64,000 bases of DNA from Tyto alba (taxonomy: Eukaryota > Chordata > Aves > Strigiformes > Tytonidae): assembly GCF_018691265.1 (NCBI RefSeq), contig NW_024881279.1, forward strand, positions 2,261,243 through 2,325,242. The letters run 5' to 3'. The notes under the pieces are model-generated. The model searched no databases. It was given only the letters and a program-made list of their open reading frames with translations, and was not told the origin of the DNA. This document shows positions 16,032 to 26,480 of the stretch, in pieces (position 1 is the first letter of the stretch; each line of letters starts with the position of its first letter). A program made the position numbers and the translations under genes.

Positions 16032-18478
16032 ACGCCGTGCAAACAGCAGGAGACGGAGGAAGGCAGCTCTTCAACCCTTGTTCCTGCAGCTCTGGCTGGA
16101 GGGGAGTCGCTACCGCGCGGGCAGGCTGAAGCCGGCTGCCGAGTGTCACCCGCACAGGCGCGGGGGACAGCCGCAGAGCAGCACAGAGTCACCAACCCAC
16201 AACGAGTTTATTAGCGGCATCTTCTTTTTCTGCCTGGTTTAGACCCGTTTGCCGGCGCTCCCCCCCCCCGAGCCCGGTTGGCACTGGCAGAGCTGAGGGG
16301 AGCAGCCGCTTTCGGGGTGGCGAACGGTGAGATGATGGATGTCGTTATTACGGAGTGAGATGAACCATGGCTTGTGCACCTGGGCCAGGCGGCAGTGAGA
16401 GGCTACAGGGCCAGCTCAGCAGCCAGAAATGGTTCTCCTACGGAGAGATCCAACTGAAAAAATTACTTACTGAAAACAATTACTCAGGAAATCACTTTCT
16501 TCTTCCCTGCTTAAAGCCATTACTAATCTCCTAATTGCCATGATACGGTTTTCTTCTTATCCCGGACTTGTTTCAAACAATCTAACGTCCTTCACTTCTC
16601 GTTCAGCATCGCACAAAAAGGCCGCGCAAGCCCTGCGGGGACCCGGGCCAGGAGCTGCCCAGTGGCCACGGCACCTCCCGGCCAAACCGGCTGCACGTTG
16701 GGTGGTTGTCACCAGCTGAGGCGAAGCACCATTCCTCGGCTGTAAGGATGCATCCCTGAACGAAGTCGCAAACTACTCCCCCAATTAACAGGAATTAGCA
16801 TTGCAACGGAAGCGCAGTTGACCGCAGTACCTGGCCAGCAGTGTTTACAGTGCATTCCCCGCTTATTTATTATTTAGGACCACAGAAAAGTCTTTGGGGT
16901 ATTTCCCTCTGACAATGGGCACTGACAAATAACTCAGGTTCTTTGCTGTAGCAGCGTATTTTCAATAGCATTGAGCCAAGCCTCATTTTTCATAAATGGC
17001 TTCTCAAGAAGAGCATCACATGGCGCCAGCGCTCGGGGCGGTGGGTCTCCCGTGCGGGGCAGCGGGTCCCAGCCTGGGAGCCGTGTCCCAAGGGGTGGCA
17101 GGGGGGGTGGGATGGCATCACCCACCCCGAGCTTGTCCCCCCGGCTCAGCCTCCGCTGCCCAGCGCCGCCGGATCCCGCTCCCCACCCGCGCGGCTCAGC
17201 TGCATCGAGGCAAACACTGTGGCCACAAAGAAAAACAGAAACTGGGGGGCTGCTAGATAAGGGAGCAGCCCTGCAGGGCTGTTGTTTGTTCGTTATTTGG
17301 AGCATGACTAAGGCAGCTGCTGCCAGAACAAGGGAGCGAACCCGCAGCTGGGGGCACGGACCGTACCAGAGCTCTGCATCGGGGCTGCTGCATTTCGGGG
17401 AGTATCAGATATCCCTTTCCATAGGGGCAGATACTTGGGTTTTGTGAGCTATTTAAGACACTCTCTCCTGAAGTTTTTTGTTGTTGTTTTTTTTTTTGTT
17501 TTTTTTTTTTTTTTCCCTGTCTCAACCTCATAAAATAGCCTTCTGCTCTATAGAGATAAATTTGGTTTATGTGAGAGAAACATCCCGAGCCACAGTGTGC
17601 TTTGCCTTAAATCCCGTATCTTGCTATTTAATGTTGCTGTGGCTTAGCTTGGTTTATTTTCTATCCTCTAAGTGGTGAATTGAACTTTAAGAAATGAATG
17701 GTTTGGTTTATCGGTTTTAGCATCTAGAGCAAAGCACTTTTGCATCAAATAAATGCATGCAGTGGGAGACCCTCCAGATACTGCTTTAAAAAATCCGGCA
17801 GTTTATTCCAAACATTTTTAGCCCCAGCTTCAAGATCAGTTAAGTCACCCGTGCCTGGGCAATACTCAGTGCTCTGAGATCACAAGTTTTTCTGTTCTGT
17901 GGAGGGCCTCGAGGGGGGAGAGGGGTGCTGAGCCTGGCAGGGACAGCAAGCACCGCAGCTGGGCTCGTCCCCCGCGCAGGGCAGGTCTCTATGTAGGTCA
18001 CTGAAGCTCTCTAGCATCAATGAAATACCCGACTATTTCTATTTTTGCAATGTATAAAAAATAAATGGGGAAACCAACCAAAGCCCAACCTACCCCATCA
18101 CTTCTGACTCCAAAGAAGGCACTGTGCAGAAGGGGACGCAGCCTTCAGAAAACGAATCCGTAACATTTGCCAGCCTGCTCCGTGGGAGTAAATCCAAGTG
18201 AAATCTGGAGTGAGTGACATTTAGAGACGGAAAACTAAACAAAACACAGCACCCATGCCTAGGTGACGGAGGGGATGTGCTGGAACACAGCGAACCAGAG
18301 CAATCTCTTACTGGAAAGTGCGGGGGAGACGGCACGGGGAGGCAGGGGGGGACGGGGCAGCCTTTGCTGAGGCGCTGACACCGCGCGGCACCCAGCGCCG
18401 GCCGCTGCCCCCACGCCCTGCCGAGAGGGTTTTCCACCAGGTTCTGCAGGGTTTTTCCCTAATGGGTCTAGAGAATAA

Positions 18479-18499
18479 TTTTTTTTTTTTTTTTTTTTT
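18479..18499. repeat. T21 homopolymer
   Basis: Uninterrupted T run. No flanking target-site duplication was seen, so I do not call it a retroposon tail. Confidence 0.85.
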
Positions 18500-18720
18500 G
18501 GAGGTGAGCACACTGGGTTGGACCAATTTGAGGAAACACAACCACTTTTGGTTAGCTAATATACAGCTCTGCCCTGATAGATGAAGAAAATACTTTTTTT
18601 TCCCTGCCAAATCTAACAGGTTATTAGATGTTCTCTTCCACATATTTCTACAGGAGGATGCAAAAAGTCTTTGGAGATATCAGTAGTTCCTATTAAACTC
18701 TGTAGGATTTTAGTGTCATT

Positions 18721-18745
18721 TACTAGTAGAGTCTCTCTACTAGTA
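18721..18745. repeat. Perfect 11-bp inverted repeat with 3-nt loop
   Basis: TACTAGTAGAG, the loop TCT, then CTCTACTAGTA. Both arms match perfectly over 11 bp and the bases just outside do not pair. The RNA from either strand would form a tight hairpin, too short for a microRNA precursor. Origin unknown. Confidence 0.85.
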
Positions 18746-21069
18746 CCAGCATTATTAAATTCCATATAACTTCTCCATAAGCATGTAGAAAATCTCAATG
18801 ATTATGAGTCCAGTACCTCTGTGGATAAGAACCATATTCACAAGAAATCTCAGCATTACAGATGTATTCAAAATAATAACAACAAAAGGATTTTTCTACA
18901 CTCTGTAATGTGGAAATGCGTCAAACATGGAAAAATTGGACAGACCTTTGACCTAGAAGAAACACTGAAAATTTAAGTAAGCTCTCAGCTGTGTAAAGAC
19001 CTGATCCTAATCCCTCTGGAAATAATGTGAGTACTTCCACTGACTAAAAAGACTTCAAAAGAGCACACCAGCTGCAGCCGTATCATCGCAGTGTACTTTT
19101 GTACTCTTTACCTTATAGACACCATTTCTTTAGGAATCACTGCATCTTCACAGCTATCCACAAGGTAATAAGGCAGATTGTGAAGGTGGGCTGAGCCTAA
19201 AGAAATCTTCAGAGTCAAAAAAGAATATATATATACAGAGTTAATCTCAGGATTGGCATGTCAGGCTTCCAGGCTGGTTCAGTAATGACTCCTTGGTGTA
19301 GCACCTAGTAGGGTGCGATGGAGCAGGGCAGGAGTAGTAGCAACGTGGCTATGGCCACTGGGGTACCTGGTCTGTTCACACAACGCGACCTACAGGCGTT
19401 GCGGAGGAAACCTTGACCTGCAAGAACCAAGACACAGACAGGGCCATACCCCAGACAGGTTCACCTCCATCGCGTTAGAGGATGGGAGGTTTCAGAGAAG
19501 CCCTGGGAGAGCAGCCAGGGCTGCCTCCGCCGGCTTGAAGAGGTGGAGCCAAGGAGTAACCGAGCATGTAATTTGTGTTTTCTTGATTTCTGCTATTCAT
19601 TTTAGGTTTGATCGGAAATGCTTGCAATGCATTTCTGAAGTGACTGAATGCAGTGTTTCCAGCAGGCCTCAGAAATCAGCAGTTACAGAATCCTCTCCCG
19701 CATGGTCCATGAAAGACAGCCCTCGATACAGCGGCAACCGAGGCAGAGCCAGTCCAGCCCAGTTGGTCTTGGATCTGAGTCGGGACCCGGACTGGTCTCA
19801 CCCACTCGCGCGACTCACGGAGGAGAAACGGGATCTGGAGCAGAACTCAGGGAAACCTTCTCACAAAAGGAGAAACAACCATAACTTCTGTGGGTCCTCA
19901 AACTCACGCTGCTTCTGACATGTCGCAAGACGTGGGGCATCTCCTTCACCATGATCTTCCACAGAAGTTTCCCTTAGTAATTTTTTTCCCAGAAAAGAAA
20001 AAGGAATTTACTAAACTAGTGCAGAGATACTACAAAAGTCTCAAAAACATTTTTCCTCAGCTGCCTTTGGGTCCTGTTTTCTTTTGCTCTCGGTCATCAC
20101 CGTGACTCTTGCTGTACTGCTCTGTACGCCTGCACCTCCCTCCCCAGCTGCCAAGCAACGGGTCTTCATTCACCTCCCTGTACACGGATTTCCTTCTGCA
20201 ATATCTACATAGATAGTAATACTTGTGGGTTGTTTTTCTAATTAAACCCATGGACCTTGTATTTTGAAAAACAACTATTTAGAAGATGGGAAACCAGAAG
20301 CAGGCAGGCACTGGGGATGCCAGAATTCAGGCTGAATTGTAGACAGGTTTCCTTGACTCTATTCTATAATGTCCAAGCATTGGATCACATACGCTTTCCA
20401 GCAAAAAAAAAAAAGTAACTGATAGAAATACATTTCTTTAAACACAAAATCTTTGTTTTGCTGAAAAACTTTGTATTGATTTTTTAAATTGTATTTCAAA
20501 GAAAAGAATCATTATAAAATCAAATTTGGAGGAAAAAAAAAAATGTTTGTCCTGGGTGAATTTTGCATTTAACTTAGAAGTTTCCATTCTTGGCAAAATT
20601 AAGAAATAGCTGTTTGCATTGTGATTTTGAGCAATTTCTTTCCCCCTAGCTACTTCCACGAAGGGAAGCAGATAGAAGGAGAAACGTGCTTTCTACGAAG
20701 TGGAAATTTATTTCACCCTGCTTTTGTAGACAACACTGGTAATAAAAACAGTGATTAAAGAGGAGAGCATTCATCTCTCCTCCCCTCATGCCTCCCACCG
20801 CGAGCACCGTGCAGTACCACTCTCGGGGAACATCTCCTTCCCACTGCGCCCCAGCAGACAAACTGGGACCCTCTAGTCACAAGCTGGAGGTGCCGGGGGG
20901 CAGCTCCTTCCCGGGGGGTGTCCTGGGGAGCAGGGACAGGCTGGGGGGACACGTGCCGAGGCCCAGAGGCGATAGCCATGCCGACACCTTGGTCCTTCCA
21001 GCAGTTGGCAGAGCAGCACTTGGGGGTCCTGTACTGGTCATTAGCTGCTCCCGTTGGCTGCCCGGTCAC
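18746..21069. other. Intron, no gene recognised
   Basis: Mixed composition. A 201-codon plus-strand ORF (19313-19918) is the longest non-low-complexity ORF in the intron, but its translation has no motif or domain that I recognise. An A12 run lies near 20404-20415, with AT-rich sequence at about 20400-20640. Confidence 0.55.
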
Positions 21070-21493
21070 GGAGGGAGGGAGGGAGGGAGGGAGGGAGGGA
21101 GGGAGGGAGGGAGGGAGGGAGGGAGGGAGGGAGGGAGGGAGGGAAAGAGGGAAAGAGGGAGGGAGGGAAAGAGGGAGGGAGGGAAAGAGGGAAAGAGGGA
21201 GGGAGGGAAAGAGGGAGGGAGGGAAAGAGGGAGGGAGGGAAAGAAGGAGGGAGGGAGGGAGGGAGGGAGGGAGGGAGGGAGGGAGGGAGGGAGGGAGGGA
21301 GGGAGGGAGGGAGGGAGGGAGGGAGGGAGGGAGGGAGGGAAAGAGGGAGGGAAAGAGGGAGGGAAAGAGGGAGGGAAAGAGGGAGGGAAGGAGGGAGGGA
21401 AGGAGGGAAAGAGGGAAAGAGAGAGGGAAAGAGAGAGGGAAAGAGGGAAAGAGGGAAAGAGGGAAAGAGGGAGGGAAAGAGGGAGGGAGGGAA
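21070..21493. repeat. 424-nt uninterrupted homopurine tract, GGGA/AAAG repeats
   Basis: Every base from 21070 to 21493 on the plus strand is A or G. Three zones are visible: nearly pure GGGA (about 21070-21144), GGGA with AAAGA insertions giving a roughly 12-base unit (21145-21248), then pure GGGA (about 21247-21342) followed by GGGA/AAAGA/GAGA mixtures to the end. Homopurine-homopyrimidine mirror repeats form intramolecular triplex (H-DNA), and runs of GGG with one-base loops fit the G-quadruplex pattern. It opens ORFs of more than 200 codons in several frames (Gly-Arg-Glu on plus, Pro-Ser-Leu on minus); these are artefacts of the repeat. Confidence 0.97.
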
Positions 21494-23905
21494 CCACCAG
21501 GAGCCGCCACTGAGAGACCCAGCGCAGCTCATCTTGTCTGGGATGGGAAAATTTCCACGTACCCGCTCCCCAGGGTTTCCCAGGCGCGAGACATTTTCCT
21601 GCAGCCCCTGGCTCCAGCTCCTCACCCTCATCTGCTGCTCTGGGAGCAGATTCTGCACCGCAGGGTGTCGGGGGGGGTGATGAACCAGTGCCCCCAGCAG
21701 GACCCTTGTGCTGGTGGGGACTGATCCTGGCTGAGGGATCACCATGCCCACATGTGTAAAGGCTTCTGGAAATACTAAAACACATGTAACTGCTGAGCTG
21801 AAGGGAAGTGGACACACAATTATGCCTGCAGATATCACGTACTGCCTTACGGCTGCCACAATAGATGAGCTATTCCCGTTGCAGTTCCAGCAAACACCTC
21901 GCAATGTTTTCTAAATATTTTATATTGGAGGAAAACATACTTTCCCACGTGTGCTTGAAAGGTTCATAATAAAACAGGCACATTACAGGTGTTTTAACAT
22001 CTTTTTTCACATAGTTACCTCTGGCACTGTGAAAATCATTTCACCTGTTGTTAGTGCCTGGAAATGTCATTCACTGACTCACACAAGGCGCTGCTGTTTT
22101 GTTTTGCGATAGGTGCAGTAGCATTTATTTGACAAGTAGACTGGGAATAAATGCCACTGGGAGTTTCACATGTGGCTTGCGACGGCAAAACAAAAAGCAC
22201 CCACAAAACCCCAACTTCGACTAAAGCTGTTCCTTCAGCTGTCGTCACTCGGTTTAGATGAAGAGGAGTTTAGCAGATACGATGATGAAGACCCCGAGTG
22301 CTGATGTGTCTGCTTGGTCCCTTTGGAAGCGGTTTGCGCTCGCGCGCTGCCCATTGGGGTTTGCACAGGGCGAGGGAGACCCTGAGCCCTTCAGGGCTGA
22401 GGAAACCTCCCCCCCCCCGCAGCTCTGTCCCTGCCAGAGGGGAAAGACTGAACATTTGGAAGTAAAAAACATTCTGGAGTTACAACGCCCAAGAACAGAA
22501 ACAGATTCCTTTGCTTTGCCCAGTTTGATACCGGGAAGAAACGCAGCTCTCCCGCCAGCTCTCTGGACCTGGCGCTGTGCCTGCTCTCTGGGAGCTGAGC
22601 TGGATTGAAACGGGGATACAAATGAGGAAAGGAGCGGTGTAAATCCTGTCCCTGCCCCAGGAGGTGGTGGTGGGCCCTCGCCCCCCACATTCAGCACCCT
22701 CCTGCTCCAGCCCGACAGACCCCACGAGGCACTGCCTGCAAAGGCACTCCCCCCCCCAAAAAAAATAAAAGGAAAAGTAATTACAAAACATGGGTTTGCA
22801 GGTGGTATCCAATAATGTCCAGGGAACAAGATGACCTCCAAAAGGCCTTTCTCGCTACCCACAGCGAGACCATGACGTGGGAAAACAGGACACGCTGGAA
22901 GACGGCTGCAAAGCTCCGTGAGACCCCCCCACCTCCACCCGAGTGGAAAACATTCCTGCCAAAACCATGCAGGCGACGATACAGTAAAAGTCTCTTGAGG
23001 AAACAGCAGAGTTTTAGCGAAGCAGAGTGTTCAGCTGCTCTAATCATACTAATTACTTGAGACGTTTCCTTTCTCCCTTCCCTCCTGCACCCTCTTGGGC
23101 CCTTTTGCCTTCAAATCAGCTACAGAAACAAAGTAATTTGGTCAAGCAAGAAGCTTATTAACACGCGAGGCAGCTCAGCAGCACAAGAAAACACAGAACA
23201 CGGCACCATCCCGCTCCACCTCCCTGGAGCCCGATGCTGGGACCACCGGCCGCATCCAGTGGCAGTGGGGAGCCTTGGTGCCGGCCACAGCCCTGAAATC
23301 AGCCCCCCTCTGCCTCCCCAAGCCTAGCCTCTCCTTTGCCTCCATACCTCAGCACCCCATGTTTTTAAAAAAAAAAAAAACAAAAAACCAAAAAAACTCC
23401 TTCAGCTCTCCTCAATTCCCAGACAGAAGGAAGTGGTTTAGAGCCAGTTTTCGAGAGTCTTTTTAATTTTGCATCTGTCACTGCTGCTAGCACTGGCTTC
23501 TCAGGTCTTTCTTATTGCTTTATTTCAGCCTTATCTGGTGAAAAAACAAACACTGCAACCTAGTTCTATTGTTCAGGGAAGATAAATTACATCCTAAATG
23601 TACACATGACCTGCTGTTCAAAAGGCTTGTTTTAGTGTTTTATGGTCTTTATTTATTGATCAGCCGGGAGATCCAGATCTGGAACAGCGAGCTATCTGAG
23701 CCGGGCTGGGCGTTAATGGGAGCGCTGGCTCAGCAGGGGGACGGGGAGCTCGCCAGCGGGCTCCCCCCAGCACTGGAAGTGCAGGGCCCCCGTGCATTGC
23801 ACCCACCTCAGTCCGGCATCGCTGCTCAGCCAGAAAAAGGATTAAGCAAGCAGTGAATCCACTTTTTCAGTGGTGCGGACAAATAAAAATATGATTGTTA
23901 AATTG

Positions 23906-23925
23906 AAAAAAAAAAAAAAAAAAAA
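23906..23925. repeat. A20 homopolymer
   Basis: Uninterrupted A run preceded by AAATTG. No target-site duplication or retroposon body was recognised upstream. Confidence 0.85.
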
Positions 23926-24661
23926 GCCCAAACTAGAATTTAAAGAGTCTAAATGTTCCAGCTTGAACTCAATATGTTACTGTGTAAGTAAAGCTACATG
24001 CTTACATCATTCTCATCCTCCTTGTGAGCAGCTCAGTCCTGAGTGGCCGCTGTGGCAGCCCTGCACCATCCTGACCCATCTCTGGTGGCTTCGCACCCTC
24101 GTAAAGCTGCTGTCGGGCAGGCGCAGATCCGGCCAAAGGCACCTCCTGCTTCCTGGGGGGGAGCTGATGCTGCCGACAGCTTTGCTCCGCGGCCATTAGA
24201 AGGAGCTGCAAACCCCACGAGCAATTTCTAAAGGGAGCTGTTAGACCTGAATTAATACGGAATAACGCACGCGCCTCGGGGCGCGGCGCACGCAGAGCTC
24301 GCCCCAGCCCACAGCCTGGGGCAGGGCTTGGGGACAGGGTCCCAGTTACCCGGGGACTCGGGTAACGGGAGCAGCAGCAACCTGTGCCGGGAGCCAGGAC
24401 CTCGACCCAGCGGGGTCCAGGTGCAGGGAGGGGTGAGACTGGCTCCCTTCGTCCCAGAGAGGGGGGGGGGGAGAAGCTCAGCGGCGTTCAGCCAGCAGAA
24501 AGGGCACCATTTACACCCGGCAAGTCGCAGGCCCCCTGGGTGCGCGACGCTGGTGGCTGGGTGCAGGGCTTATGCGCTCTCTGGGGCTCAGTGTTGCATT
24601 TCACACTCTCAAAGTTCAACCGATTGCCTTCAAAAAATAAAACGAACTCGCACTCAACATG

Positions 24662-24675
24662 GGAGATTAATCTCC
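24662..24675. promoter_or_regulatory. 14-bp palindrome with opposed OTX/PITX-type TAATC sites
   Basis: GGAGATTAATCTCC is a perfect 14-bp palindrome. It contains GATTA and TAATC overlapping head to head, the core bound by K50 homeodomains such as OTX and PITX. It sits in an AT-rich block of about 400 bp. The function is an inference. Confidence 0.45.
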
Positions 24676-26044
24676 AACACAAAATATTTAATTAATACAG
24701 TGAAATTTCATTTCATGGGTACTTGCATTTGTGCTATGATAAGCATTAGTTGAAGATCAGCGTCTCACCAAATACAGCCTAAGACAAAGGAATCATTCGT
24801 CTATACTGCAGTCAAGCATAACAAATAACCAAATAGAATTTTGGCATAGCTCTCTAATGTTTGCTGTATTAGTCCTTTACATGAATAATTTACAGCTAAA
24901 GGTCTGTCTCACTGACATCACCAAATCAAAAGCCATTTGCACTAGTTATGATATCACGGTGACATCTTGGCTGAAACAGCTTTCACATTGCCAGCCTAGA
25001 TATTTCATTGAGGTCAATGGATTTCTCTTACATACTAGGTGAAAATAAAACAAACATTATCTGGGAAAGATGCGCAAATTTTATTGTGGCCATTCAACCT
25101 TAGGAAGGAGGGGCTTCGGTGCAAAGGGACCAAACCTCCTCACCCCGCGTGGTTTAGCTGCAGCGTGGAGACACAGAGGGAGCGGAGCCGGTTGCGGTGC
25201 TCCCCAGGGCAGAGCCGAGCAGCCGCGATTTCCTCGTACCAACCCCGGCCCTGGGGCAGACAAAAGCAGCGACGCGCGTGGCCAGGCCGTGCTCTGCTCC
25301 GCTGTTGGGACCGGCCCTTTGGGTCAGCAGAGAGGGCAGGTAAAGCACCAAGACCTCATCCAGGTCCTGCCGAGCCCTGTCCCGCCGCTGGTCCTCTGAG
25401 GGGGAACCCAGAAAAGCGGCGCGAACACGGATTTTTCACGCAGCACCATCCATACTAGCACACACCCATCGGGGAGCGCGTTCCTAGGGAACTGCTGCAT
25501 CTCCAGCGCTGCTCCCGTCCATCCTCTTTGGTCTCCTGCCTTACAGTGTTCACCAGCCCTTCGGAAAAGATCCTACCAAGCGCAGAGATTCAGGGCAGAG
25601 CTGTGTTACCGCACCCCAGGCACCGCTTTGGAAAACTGTCAACCAGAAGGTGGTACTCTATCTTTCCAACGAAACACAGCTGTGGGGGTAACGTTTGACT
25701 CGTTTGAGATTGTTCTACAAAATGGATTTTTGGTTCTTCACGACGGTAGCGAAAAGAGCTGCAAGAAGCGCAGGCTGATGACTTGCCAAGGCTAAAAAGC
25801 GTTCCAAGTTGTACTTATTTTTAAGACGTGGTTTGACAACCAGCGGATGAGGCGACCTGAGACACCTCGTCACCGCGAGAGCACCCAGGGGCTACCCCGT
25901 TCTCCCAGCAGAGCCGCTGGGACTGGGGTCACCCCGCGGCGGGCAGGGGGTGCCCAGCGTGGGCAGGACCCTGGGGACCCGCCGGCCCATGGGACGGGGC
26001 AGCGAGCTGCCTCCGGCCAAACCCCCACGTACCGCAGGGAGTTT

Positions 26045-26480
26045 GTCATTTGAAAAGCTTCACAAATCCAAACGTAGTGAAGTCAGATTCTCATTTACAC
26101 ATTAAGCCTTTTTATACCTCTCTTACTGCATACGAGGGCCATAAAATAAGCAGCAACGTAATTTACTTATGCTTCAAGGCCCCTTTACAGAGCCAAAATG
26201 ATTTATGGGGCTTTGGTGCACATGACCGATAGGCCCTTAATATTTAACAGCTGTAAAAATATTGCACAAGCACCATGTATTACTGAGTCAGCTTTGGCCT
26301 ACAAACATATTAAGATAACTCTGCATATACTGTAACTGGTCAAATATTAATCATTGAATAATTTATCCTATGAATTTATTTTGTTTTAAAAAAATAATTC
26401 AGCAAATATATTTGTCCACTCTAATGCAAATACATATTTATGATATGGTTATTGGTCCAATATATATTTTCTGTTACCCT
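26045..26480. promoter_or_regulatory. AT-rich block, candidate conserved non-coding element
   Basis: About 430 bp of low-CpG, AT-rich sequence between two GC pockets. Motifs include TGAGTCAGC (AP-1/NF-E2/MAF-type) at 26284-26292, ATTAATCATTGAATAATT near 26347 and a perfect octamer ATGCAAAT at 26424-26431. The abrupt change of composition against both flanks is the main reason for the call. Confidence 0.4.

Larger units (their letters stand above)
14481..18720. other. Intron, no gene; homopolymers and GC pockets
   Basis: An AT-rich microsatellite-like run lies at 15305-15335. GC-rich pockets span about 15880-16170 and 17030-17200. A T-rich run with G interruptions occupies 17474-17514, and a T21 run occupies 18479-18499. 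ORFs in the GC pockets overlap in several frames on both strands, as expected from base composition, and none looks like a protein family. Confidence 0.6.
21494..26040. other. Intron, no gene; CpG pockets and AT-rich block
   Basis: A20 lies at 23906-23925 and an A-rich run near 23367-23394. CpG-rich pockets lie at about 24260-24480 (with G11 at 24461-24471), 25150-25420 and 25845-26030. An AT-rich, low-CpG block at about 24640-25060 resembles conserved non-coding DNA and carries the palindrome at 24662-24675. No exon is supported. Confidence 0.55.

Noticed and set aside
18721..18745. MicroRNA precursor
   Set aside because: The 11-bp stem with a 3-nt loop is far too short for Drosha/Dicer processing, and flanking sequence does not extend the stem.
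19313..19918. 201-codon plus-strand ORF
   Set aside because: The longest complex ORF in the intron, but with no recognisable domain, signal peptide or repeat, and no promoter or splice context. Compatible with chance or with a decayed repeat.
20755..21904. Several ORFs of more than 200 codons on both strands (Gly-Arg-Glu or Pro-Ser-Leu repeats)
   Set aside because: They are translations of the 424-nt homopurine tract, which lacks stop codons in most frames. There are no domains and no codon signature.
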